NCBI GenBank assembly: GCA_015680685.1
Contig: MNCI01003865.1
Span: 38,690 to 102,689 of the forward strand
DNA: 64,000 bases
Direction of reading: 5' to 3'
Origin: Gnetum montanum
Taxonomy: Eukaryota > Streptophyta > Gnetopsida > Gnetales > Gnetaceae
Below are positions 1 to 9,724 of this stretch, piece by piece. Made by a program: the position numbers and the translations under genes. The notes under the pieces were generated by a model. The model saw only the letters and a list, made by a program, of their open reading frames with translations, ran no database searches and was not told the DNA's origin. Positions within the stretch are counted from its first letter, which is position 1. Each line of letters opens with the position of its first letter.

Positions 1-945
1 ATTGCCTCCTGTGGTATAACTTTCCCAGTTCACAAAATATAATGGAGAGGGTGACCTAAACACCCACCCGGTTACTTTCAGGTCTGAATCCCTATTACTA
101 CAACTGTGGCCTCATGCCATCATCCATGTTTTCACCATGTCCTTAACAAACAAGGCTTTGGACTGGTATCGTGTGCTTCCCTGTGCTTCTATTTCGACAT
201 TAGAAGAATTGTTAAGTTAGTTTGTGACTCATTTTAAGTATAACTTGAAGCCAGAGGTCACTTTAGACAAACTTATGAATGTTAAACAGGAACCATTAGA
301 GCCTGTAAAAAAGTTCATACAACATTGGAGTGCTATCCTAAATGAGATTTGTAAACCAATCACTGAGGCCCATCTACTGGCCATTTTCAAGGGTGGAGTA
401 AACAATTTTATGAAATCGAAACTATATTACTTGGCTTTATGTTCCCTTAGCCAAGTGTTTTCTCAAACTAAAAGAATCTAGGATGTAGTAGAATCTAGTA
501 AAGATTTAGCTTATATAACTGATAAAAACACACATACAAAAAAGGACAAGGAAAAAGGGAAAGCTGCTACAACCACGGTGGTCGTAGTGGCTTATGAAGC
601 CAAGCCCAGCAATGGTAAATAAATTGCCAAAGCATCTAAAACATCAACATCGACTAATAAAACACCCAACTCTAGTAGCAGTAGTCAACCCTCAGCATTA
701 ACATCCAGAGTGCAAACTTTGTCAAGGCCAAATTTTGAGCACAAAGATTGCTCAAAATATACCCTGCTACCAATTAAGCCATTAGAGATTTTGAACCAAT
801 AGCTGGGGGTTGGGAATATCCAACATAATAAAATGTCAGAGGAGGCCCTTAGACATCACCAGAGGTACGGTGAAGTCCTTCGAGAACCCTCTTTGGTTTT
901 GCCTAATGAACCACCAATACCCAAGAACTGTAGGCTAGAAATGGC
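1..945 (+). pseudogene. Element A gag remnant
   Basis: Capsid-type gag of a Ty3/gypsy element. Visible in one mostly open frame are LDWYRVLP (about 160), FVTHFKYNLKPEVTLDKLM, PVKKFIQHWSAI and AHLLAIFKGGV, followed by a lysine-rich and serine/threonine-rich linker. The same blocks occur in element D (43514-44029, minus), where they sit in the same order. The open stretch 224-481 is only the middle part. Stops interrupt the frame at about 215, 480 and 620. The zinc-knuckle and protease region that follows gag in D and E is absent; coding similarity ends near 945, where the minisatellite begins. This is a truncated, non-functional gag that would have packaged element RNA. Confidence 0.75.
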
Positions 946-1115
946 CTAAAACTAGCAACGACCCAGAATGGCCTTAAAGTATCGCATGGCCTACCAAGGC
1001 CTAAAATTGGTAGCTCACTTTTTGAAATTATGTTACATATGGCCAGAAGTGGCCTAAAACCAACAATAGCCCAAAATGACGTAAAAATAGCAATGGCATG
1101 AAATGGCCCAAAACT
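905..1115 (+). repeat. Degenerate minisatellite spacer A1 (gag side)
   Basis: Repeated short units resembling GGCCTAAAACTAGCAA and GGCCCAAAATGACC, for example at 945-960, 1000-1012, 1050-1066 and 1106-1117. The same unit family occurs in elements D and E at the equivalent border between gag-protease and the antisense gene. No coding potential. Confidence 0.65.
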
Positions 1116-1279
1116 AAAGCATGGGGCCCACATGAGGCCCAGGTACACCAACAAATATATTAACCAAAGGAAATGAAAAAAGTATTTCACTTTTCATTAA
1201 ACATAAGCCCATACTAAGAGTAGCAATAATGTCTAAAAACAAGCATTATATTTCAAAAAAAAAAGATTTTTTCGACAAG

Positions 1280-3969
1280 CTACGGGTCTTCGTCAGTATC
1301 TTTATCTCCTACTCAACTAGGTCCTGCATCTTCAATTAGGTCCTATATAAAATAAGAACGAAATAATGAATCAAACTATGATAAGGCTCTTACAAAATAG
1401 ACTACGATACAGTAAAGCTTGGCTAATCTAAGATGGGCCTACATCCATCTTCGGGGGTATTTTATCAAGATTAGCCGCTAAGCAGCAAAGAATCTCTTCC
1501 TCGGTTAAGTTGGTCCAATATTCCTCCCCTAGATCAATGCTCGTTGCAATCTTTCCCTTCTCCACAGTTGTCCATGTGTGTGTCCGTGGAGAAAAGGTGG
1601 TAGTAGTGGTCTCCCTAGAAGGCAAGGTTACCTCTCTCTCAAGAGATTCACTCATCACTACCTGATTTGCAAATTTGTCATAGGCTCGAGTAGCACCAAT
1701 TACATTAAGAAATAGTTCACGAGTGTGACATTCTACAGATACATCTCTATACTTCTAGCGATAGGTGGCATGCTCCATCTTATACATGTGTTTATGATTT
1801 TTCTATGCCTTCCCACACTTGTGTACTTTGGCATTGTAATCCTTCTAGTCTTGATGTTTCTGGGGCAACATATCCATTTGCAAGCATTGTTTGATCACTT
1901 CCCAGGTAGCCTTATTCTTGCCTTGTACGACCAACCAGTATCTAGCATAATCGATTACGACCATACACCAACTGCCATCTGAAGTATCATGAACCATTAA
2001 GAACTCATTGCTTGACTGCAAATTTTCTAGTTCAATCGTTTGACTAGCTTTCTCCTTTTCGAGTTTCTAGACCCATTTCAAAAGGTGTTTGTTAACATGC
2101 CTACACTCTCACAAGGATCATGTTGAGTATAGTGAAAATTTACTTGCCTCCTCGTAAATATCATAAGGCACCTTTTTTACCTCTGGAAGGAGCTTAAGCA
2201 TAGCATCAACTTCAACTATCTATTATGGGTCCCACTTGAGTTGAGAAGTTGTTAATCATACATAAAGAAGCATTAATCATTAGATGATGGAAAAAAATAG
2301 AATAATNACTATAGAAGAAGAGGAGGAGGCTCCTACCCCATAGAAAGGGGCCCTTGCTATAGAAGAAGAGGCCCCTACCATAGATAAACCTTTTGTGGAT
2401 TGTGCCCTAGAACCTAAAGGGCACATGACGGTCGAAGATGCTGCTGCACGTTTAAGGAAGATTGAAGAAGAAGGGCTATAGTTTGAGGTCGATGAGTTTG
2501 ATAATTTGTTTGATAGTGTGCCAATGGGCAATCCCCTTACTCTCACCTCTGAGCATTTGCTAGGTAGGAGCTTTACACTATCATTTATGTTGCTTCCCAC
2601 TTTCCTATCCCTCTTCTTCATAATGCTAATGTGCTTTTACTATACAACGAACACTACTACTAAGGACCTTGAGTATTCCTCTTCCTTTCGCCTACAGCCA
2701 TGGACAGAAACCCCTAATAAGTTTACCTTTATGGAGTGGATAGTTGATGATATGANCAACCTTTTTCCTCTTTCTTCGCTTGTACATGGAGGCTCTTCTA
2801 TGGGACAAGACTTCTTACGTTGCAATTTTGACTTCACAGTTTTAGCAATAAGGCATGCCCCCCTTACCGCATTGCCTATGTTAGTGGGGGGTGCCCCTCC
2901 AATGTTGTTTTAAGCATAAAAGGATAGTCCCACCCAATCCCTTGTTGTTATTGAGAAGGACTTCCCAATAGCTTCCAGGGGATTCTGGGATTGAGTAGGG
3001 CAGAATACCTAGTGGATCGATGGTTTGGATATCTGGGTGCGATCCTGTAATATCTAGATCCCGTTCTCTTGGACCACCAAGAATTGGGCAAACCATATTA
3101 AACAAGCTATAAGAAATGAAAAATGCACATTGAAATGAGAATCAGGTTTGTTGCGAAGCTTAAATATCTCAGCTCACAAGCCTTCTGAAAGATATCTGGC
3201 CCAATTGTAACAAGTCCCCTCTTCCATGATGTCTCTCATAATCCAAGCCTACTCTACTCCAATAATTTTCCCTTGAGAAAGTAACTTGGGAAAAGCACAA
3301 GCCCAGAAGATGGTAAATCTTGTAAGGTACCTCTAATTTAACCTTCTACATGTAAATCACCTTGCAATCTTTGCTCGTTGCTTACCATTTTTCTATATCC
3401 TCTTGATGGTTTACATCTTTTCTAGTCTTATCTCCTATGGGTAGACCATTAGAAGGAACACTGAAGAGATCCACAGAAAGGCCATTGGTGATCTCAAACA
3501 TCACTCGCACATTATGGACCTGAGTGCAAAAGTGGTCAGCCCTTTCGATAAAAGAATTAACAAGAGAGAGCATTTCTGCAACCAGAACACTTGGATTTAT
3601 TGCCAAAAATAGGTCCATGAGCCCAACATCTTGGACCTTCTGAACAATCGTAGTTGAAGTCTCACTGCACAGCCAATGTTGTGCCTCATCAACTTCACCA
3701 TACTTAAAGAAGAGGTTAGTTTTGTCACAACCTAAGTTGATTACTGTAATCTCTTTGGACTCAGCCATTACTGTAACAATTAAGAACAAATTAAGAAAAA
3801 GAAAAAAAAAGAAGCAATCACTTGAGCACATGAAGACAAGCACATAATCTAACCCACTAGGTGTGAATGGCATAGGGAATGGTGGGATTTTCACTAGAAC
3901 TTCTTCCATGGTAGGTACTTGATGGGATGTCCATTTGCCATCCAACCACCCAAGTTCTTCACAATTCAA
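1280..3969 (-). pseudogene. Element A antisense multi-exon gene remnant
   Basis: Runs opposite to gag and pol. An open stretch at 3382-3969 includes a plausible exon starting at 3770 after a T-rich tract ending TTGTTACAG, and encodes MAESKEITVINLG and, downstream, MLSLVNSFIERADHFC. This matches element E (+ strand, about 47930-48040), which encodes MLIIIDSFDIEVTHFS. A later exon at 1446-1658 encodes TSIDLGEEYWTNLTEEEI, matching E at 50228-50280 (TSINLGNVDWTNMTED). A last short exon (1280-1342) after TTATATAG is acidic and ends in TAG. The product is unrecognised. The pattern FEITNGLSVDLF then GLPIG loosely recalls plant mobile domain proteins, which is inference. A middle segment (2280-2913) is in the opposite orientation. 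Confidence 0.55.
2280..2913 (+). other. Inverted segment of the antisense gene
   Basis: This stretch encodes, on the + strand, FDNLFDSVPMGNP and LQPWTETPNKFTFMEWIVDD, which match element E exons at about 49070-49140 and 49290-49350 (HVKPWEEVPYKIEFM). In E these blocks lie between the blocks that A carries on its minus strand on either side (3382-3770 and 1446-1658). The piece is therefore inverted relative to its own gene. Single N bases at 2307 and 2757 fall inside it, so an assembly error is a real alternative to a biological inversion. Confidence 0.5.
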
Positions 3970-4734
3970 ATAGAAATTAGCATACTTGGTTGGATAGGTT
4001 CTGAAATCATGTCCAAGCTATTCTATAACATTGGCATGCATGTTCTTAGTAGAAGAGAACTCTTATAAGGTTGTTTGAGCCAATGCCAATGCCCCCTCTT
4101 TATCGTGGAGACCATCCTTGTCAATTACAAATCTAGCAACATATAAAATATAATAAGCATTCCAATTATGCAAGAAAAACAATGTAACATATCTAAGTAT
4201 CTTCATAGGGCTCACCCACCAGCACAGTAGATGGTCCCAGGTGGGTTTTGAAAAAAGGTCTCCATGTGGTGGGCAAAGAACAATGTGTTGTACTTATGAT
4301 AGCATTTAAATTCAGGCATGACCCAAGCCTAAGATAAGAATCTCAAGCCTCTTAGATGTTGAATTGAGCCCCCTACCCCTTCACCTTCGATGAACCCATT
4401 AGCCATAAACTTTAAGATGCCTTGATTTACCCTGGGCAGTAATGTTTCAACCAGAACACCAAATATCTCAGTCAATAAGTGTGACCATACCCTCACACTA
4501 AAGTGATGAAGGAGGAATTCTAAGAACTCCTTTGTGCCTTCTTGAAACTAGGCCACCTAGTCCCTTACTCATGCATGGGGAGAGGGAACGTTAGCCACAG
4601 GGGCACTTAGGCAACACAAAACCCCTACCAGCTCAATCACGATCAAGATTGATTTCAACATAACCTTGCATGGCATAACAAAAGAGCGATAGTTCACAAT
4701 TAGAAAAAGACCTTTTTCCAAATATCGGTTACTA

Positions 4735-5640
4735 TGTAGCGTAGTAGCCCCCTTGTATGCAAATTTTTTCTAAGTATAAGACATTGTTAGGTAGTGTAAC
4801 AATTACAACGTCTTGCGTAGCGTAGCGATTGCGTCATGCAGAGAATAGCAGCATAGCGAGTATACCATGCACGGTGTAGCAGCTGCATCATGCATAGCAT
4901 AAGAACTACACCCCGCATAGCATAGTGGTTGTGTCATGCATAGTGTAGCAGAGTAGCGCATGACATAGTATAATGGGTATACCCATTCAAGCATTGTAGC
5001 TACATCACATGCAGCGTAGTTGCATAACAGCATAGCATGATAAACACCAAAAAAATGACATAGCCTGTCAATCATGCTACCAAAGGCAACATGGCTTGAG
5101 AAAAAAACACAACATTTGTGAAACCCTAGCCCTATTCCATTGCATAGAATGTGACAAAAAAACAAACCAAAACCCTCTCCACTTGTGCTACGCTACCCAG
5201 GATATGTGCTATGCTGCCTGGAAACCTCTAAACCTAGAACCCTCTAAATCCTCAAAATGGTACATCATCCCACCGATAACAATGGCGACTGTGGTAGAGG
5301 AATGAAACATTCGTAGTGTAGCGATCATGATGGTGACCGAGGCCATCACAACAATAGTGACAATGTAGAAATGGTAATAGTTGTAGTCACCAGGGCATGG
5401 TGACCATGGCAACAACCCCATCTAATAAACCAAATAACATAAACAAAAGCAGCGTAGCGACTTACTGGGTAGACAGTGCCTCCTATCGTTCCTCAATGCA
5501 TGCCTTGGGAAGACATCACATGCTGTAGTTCCCTTTGTCCACATTGGTGAGACCCTAATGTCTACACTCACTCCTACGTGCCATTTTCCGGACGTCAAAC
5601 TCAAGTGTGTCGGTCATTACGCCGCAACTACTATGCTATC
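4735..5640. repeat. GTAGC/GCTAC-rich palindromic tract upstream of the antisense gene
   Basis: Dense short units such as GCGTAGCG, CATAGCATAG, GTAGCAG and TGCGTAGCGTAGCG between about 4735 and 5035, with scattered copies to 5640. The same motif builds hairpins in the LTRs of elements A and D. It lies on the 5' side of the antisense gene. The short open frames here are low-complexity translations of the repeat, not genes. Confidence 0.55.
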
Positions 5641-5713
5641 TCTCTAAACCGCGCTATGATATGGGCTATTGGCTCTAATTGAGAAAATGATAGGTTTACC
5701 ATCGGTAAACCCC

Positions 5714-5721
5714 TATTTATA
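5714..5721 (-). promoter_or_regulatory. Candidate TATA box for the antisense gene of element A
   Basis: TATAAATA on the minus strand, in the context GGCTATAAATAGGGG, upstream of the antisense gene and pointing towards it. The LTR promoters of this family use the same TATAAATA core. Placement is inference; no transcript evidence. Confidence 0.35.
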
Positions 5722-5879
5722 GCCTTTAGGGTTACATGATGTTACTTTTTTAGGATGTCCCACATCCCATGCATAATGCGTGACATCCCATGTCTCGTGT
5801 GTAACATGGAATAGCCTACGTCTTGCACATAATGCAGGATACCCCATGTTCCCTATAGTGTAGCAACGTTTAAGCCTAG

Positions 5880-6015
5880 TGATGGTTTGTTACAACCTTA
5901 AGCTAGCAATTTTGGAGTTTCCTTTATAAATTTCATAGTGACAGTTCACTAAGACCTTAAACTAGGAGCTTTGACACATAATTTTTCATGGTCATGATCA
6001 TCTTAGATCTTAAAC
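5880..6015 (+). repeat. Minisatellite spacer A2 (pol side)
   Basis: Units such as ACCTTAAGCTAGCAA (5892), GACCTTAAACTAGGAGC (5961) and GATCTTAAACTAGCAATC (6007). The same repeat, reverse-complemented, precedes RT in element D (38340-38700). Confidence 0.6.
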
Positions 6016-6134
6016 TAGCAATCGTGTAACATTGCATAATTACCTTGCATATATTTCATGCCATGTTGCTGTATTAAGTAGATATCACTTAATGTCTATT
6101 TTTTTTTGCTTGTTTTTGCAAGGGTGCTTCGAAA

Positions 6135-7680
6135 ATGGCTATGCATATTGATCTCCATTTTCCCTTAATCTTGATAGGACCTCATGGCAGATTTATTAGA
6201 TGCTTGAGCATAGAGCTGGTAGACTTTGAACCATCCCCTTGTGACACCAACATAGCATTCTTAGAAACATCCATGGATTGGCCCGAACATTTGGTCCAAG
6301 GCTTAGATTTAGAGGTTGGTGATGTAACTGAGGATTTCCTTATCAAAATCCCCATGACTACACTTAGAGACAAGGTGAGAAGGCTAAATTTTAGCTCTCT
6401 ACTAGAGCCACAAGTTCAACAAAATATCTCTGAAGTCCTTAGTGATAACGCCAATGTGTTTGCATGGTTGTATGGAGATATGCCAAGCTTAGACCCATGC
6501 ATTATATAGTACAATATCATCCTAGATTCATGTGTCAAGGTAGATAAAAAAAGCATGAAAGATTAAACTGGATATTGCCTTAGCTGTACGTGACAAAATC
6601 ACCAAACTTTATCAGGCTGGGTTCATCTGGGCAGTTGATTCTTTAGACTGGGTATCAAACATCATAGTTGTTTCCAAGAAAACTAGGGGTATACAAATTT
6701 GTACAGAATTCTAGGATTTGAATAAGGAAATGATTAAGGATGATTTCCCATTGCCTAGTATTGACCAACTTGTCAATACTACAACAGGCCATGCCTTACT
6801 ATCCTTCATGGATGGATTCTCAAGCTATAATCAAATCTACATAAATCTAGAACATCAACTAACCACTACCTTTATGACCCCTTGGGGAGCCTTTTGTTAC
6901 ACAATGATGCCCTTTGGGCTAAAAAATGCTAGAGCAATGTATCAGCAGGCAATGACTTACATTTTTAGTCACTATCTTTTGGAAAAGCTAAATGATTATG
7001 TGGATGATATAGCCATTAAATCTAAGAAAGGTATTGATCATGCAAATGACCTAAACTTGGTCCTTCAACGTTGTTGCAAACATGACCTCCACCTTAATCC
7101 TAAAAAATGTGTCCTCGGGGTCAAAACAGGATGCATGTTGGGGTTTGTAGTATTAGAAACAAGGATATGTGTAGATCCCGATAAAGTTAAAGCTATTGTT
7201 AACTTAGCACCACCTACAAACGTTAAGGAGCTACATGGGTTGCAAGGCAGGATATAATTCATATGAAGGTTTATCACAAGGCTAATAGATAAATTGTATC
7301 CAATGCAACATTTGCTTAAAAAAGGAGTTAGCTTTGAATGGACAAACCAATGCCAGGAAGCCTTTGGTAACCTAAAGAAGGAGCTTGTTCATATTCCCAC
7401 TGTTTATCCTCCATAGAGAGATAAGCCTTTTTACATTTATCTTCCCACTTCAGACATGTTTATTACTACTTTGCTCTACCAAAAGAGGGGTGATGGTTTT
7501 GAAATTCCTATCTACTACCTAAGTCATGTGTTGATAGCTTACGAAGCAAAATACAATGAAGTAGAAAAAGATTGTATTGGTTTAGTATTCATGCTTAAAA
7601 AATGGAGGTATTATTTGTTTCATAGCCAAGTAGAAATTATCTGTAAAAAGAACATACTTTGGGCTATTACAACCAATATA
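6135..7680 (+). pseudogene. Element A pol: reverse transcriptase and first RNase H
   Basis: Starts at the ATG at 6135 with an RT lead-in segment (DWPEHLVQG, FAWLYGDMP). It would copy element RNA into DNA. RT landmarks are LLSFMDGFSSYNQI (motif A aspartate, about 6805), TTFMTPWGAFCYTMMPFGLK, and the catalytic box LNDYVDDIAIKSK (about 6990-7030), which is intact. The connection domain (LNPKKCVLGV, VDPDKVKAIVNLAPP) and the first RNase H follow (IPIYYLSHVLIAYEAKYNEVE, 7505-7570). The expected first RNase H aspartate is not seen, as in other Tat-like elements where this domain is degenerate. Breaks: frame changes between about 6510 and 6717 and stops near 7255 and 7414. Confidence 0.85.
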
Positions 7681-7849
7681 TACAAAAGTAGCAGGATAGC
7701 TTGGTGGAAAGTCATAACTATAGAATTTGACCTACACTATGTATCGCAATCCTCTACAAAGGGTCAAGCGATGGCCACACAACTTACGGCTACACCCACT
7801 GATGACCAGACAATAATAGAACCTGAATTTTTAGATAAACACACTAATA

Positions 7850-8260
7850 GCATAAGCCTAGTACTCACAAATTTTGAAGCTATTCTACATTTTGATGGTG
7901 CCTCAACTATACAAGGTGGTAGTGCCACTGCTATTCTCACATTTCTCTCTAGAGAGATTCAGCCTTTCTCATATCACTTCACGTTTCTTTGCACAAATAA
8001 TGTAGCAAAATATGAGGATCTCCTTAGGGGTATTCTAGCAGCCTAAGAGTCAGGAATTCAAAACTTAGCCATTAGAGGTGACTTGCAATTAGTCATTAAC
8101 CAGGTTACAGAAGTCTACACTTGTAAGGCACAACATTTACAACCTTATTGTGATTTGGGCAAATACTTACTAAAACAGTTTGCAACCCTAGACGTCCAAT
8201 ACATACCCCACAATGAAAATACTATAGTCGATGTGTTAGCCACGTTAGCTCTAAACATGC
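7850..8260 (+). pseudogene. Element A pol: second RNase H (aRNase H type)
   Basis: A second RNase H domain sits between the degenerate first one and integrase. All four acidic positions are recognisable: D in LHFDGAST (about 7890), E in NNVAKYEDLLRG (about 8000), D in IRGDLQLVINQV (about 8075) and D in ENTIVDVLATLA (about 8215-8250). This family normally degrades the RNA strand of the RNA-DNA hybrid. A second RNase H of archaeal/plant type is an established feature of the Tat lineage. One in-frame TAA at 8044 interrupts it. The linker 8260-8559 to integrase is open and has no recognised domain. Confidence 0.75.
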
Positions 8261-8559
8261 CACCACATATGTTGGCTACCTTGCCTACTTTGATAGTGAG
8301 ATGCAATGACCCTATCATTCACACAGCACACATGACACCTGTAAGTGCGACTCACACTCAAGAATGGTATGATGACATTAAAACATACCTCCAACATGGT
8401 GAATCCCCACATAACCTAACACCTGCTCAAAGGGATGTAGTACGAAAACAAGCATGGCAATATGTCCTCATAGGAGATGACGTTGTATGCAAATGCTCTT
8501 ATAATGGGATATTGCTAGCTTCCATTAGTGGGGATGAGGCACGAAAAATTGTTGATTGA

Positions 8560-9583
8560 GTCCACGAGGGACTGTGTGGAGGGCACATAGCTGCTAGAGC
8601 TATGATAGCAAAAATTAGGCATCTAGGCTACTACTAGCCTTACATGGAACACGATTGCATTGCTAAGGTAAGGGCATGCGGTGTATGTCAACGTCATGAG
8701 AACCTCATACATGTGTCACCTACCGAACTGCATACCACACAAATCACATGGCCCTTTCAACATTGGGGACTAGACATCATAGGATCCATTACACCCAAGT
8801 ATTCTTTAGGACATAGGTTCATTATTACCATAATTGAGTACTTTACAAAGTGGGTAGAAGCCATTCCTCTCAGAAAGACCACATCCCAACAAATTTGCAA
8901 GTTCATTCTAGACAATATAGTGATGCGATTTGGCCTTCCCATGACTATTATTACAAACAACAGACCCTAATTTAGTAGTGCAGAAACTAGAGCCTTTTGC
9001 AAAAGCCTTGGTATCAAACATTCTTTCTCCTCACCATATTATCCCCAAGGAAATGGCCAAGTAGAAGCCACTAATAAAGCCATTAACAAATTTTTGAAAA
9101 AGATGTTCAATAGTAGCAAATGGTGATCGCACGAGCAACTCCTCTACGTACTTTGGGCTTATCACACAACATGCATATAGTCTTGTATATGGATTTGAAG
9201 TGGTGTTACCTCTAGAATTGCAGCTTCCATCATTACGAATGATCCTCTCAAACTTTATGGATGAGACTCAAAATAACAAGTCAAGAATCATTGATCTTAA
9301 CTCTATGAAGGAAGAGTGCATCCAAACGCTCAACCACATCGAGTGGTATCAGGACAAGAAATGACTGAAACATCATTGCAATCTATGCCAACATTGAATA
9401 AAAAATGGGTATCTAGTCCTAAAGGTTGTTCGCTAGCTCGTGAACAAATTCTCAGCCAACTAGAAAGGGCCTTTTTTGATCAAGAAAGCATATGCAAATG
9501 GGGTATTCAAGCTAGTTGACTTAGATGGAAATGAGTTCCCAAATCCTATCAATCATTTGTACTTGAAGAGCTACTATGCCTAA
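8560..9583 (+). pseudogene. Element A pol: integrase
   Basis: Integrase inserts the DNA copy into the genome. The HHCC zinc domain shows HEGLCGGHIA then CGVCQRH (about 8680). In the core, WGLDIIGSI carries the first aspartate (8764) and EYFTKWVEAIPLRKTTSQQ follows. The second catalytic position reads TNNRP instead of the usual TDNGP, so that aspartate is lost; the glutamate is in GNGQVEATNKAI (about 9050). The C-terminal segment ends NGVFKLVDLDGNEFPNP and stops at 9583. Stops occur at 8638, 8968 and 9124, and frameshifts after 9160. It is inactive. Confidence 0.85.
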
Positions 9584-9599
9584 TATGCAATATTTCATC

Positions 9600-9722
9600 G
9601 AATATAAAGCAAGATAAGTAGAGCGTTTGCTATGACATAAAACTAGGATAGATCATCTACTATGATGTAAAACTAGTGCATATCATCCACCATGATGTTA
9701 AACTGAAACAACATGTTGTTGG
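9600..9722 (+). repeat. Minisatellite spacer A3, left part
   Basis: Three units of the type CTATGACATAAAACTAGGA, CTACTATGATGTAAAACTAG and CACCATGATGTTAAACTGAA directly after the pol stop codon. The array resumes at 12440, so it was split by an insertion. Element D carries the unbroken equivalent at 34290-34570. Confidence 0.65.
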
Positions 9723-9724
9723 CA

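Noticed and set aside
903-1190. Minus-strand open frame of 95 codons
   Set aside because: It lies over the minisatellite spacer; the repeated phrases in the translation come from the repeat unit, with no conserved counterpart in D or E.
4803-5165. Minus-strand open frame rich in C, Y, A and M
   Set aside because: It is a translation of the GTAGC/GCATAG palindromic tract; low complexity and not conserved.
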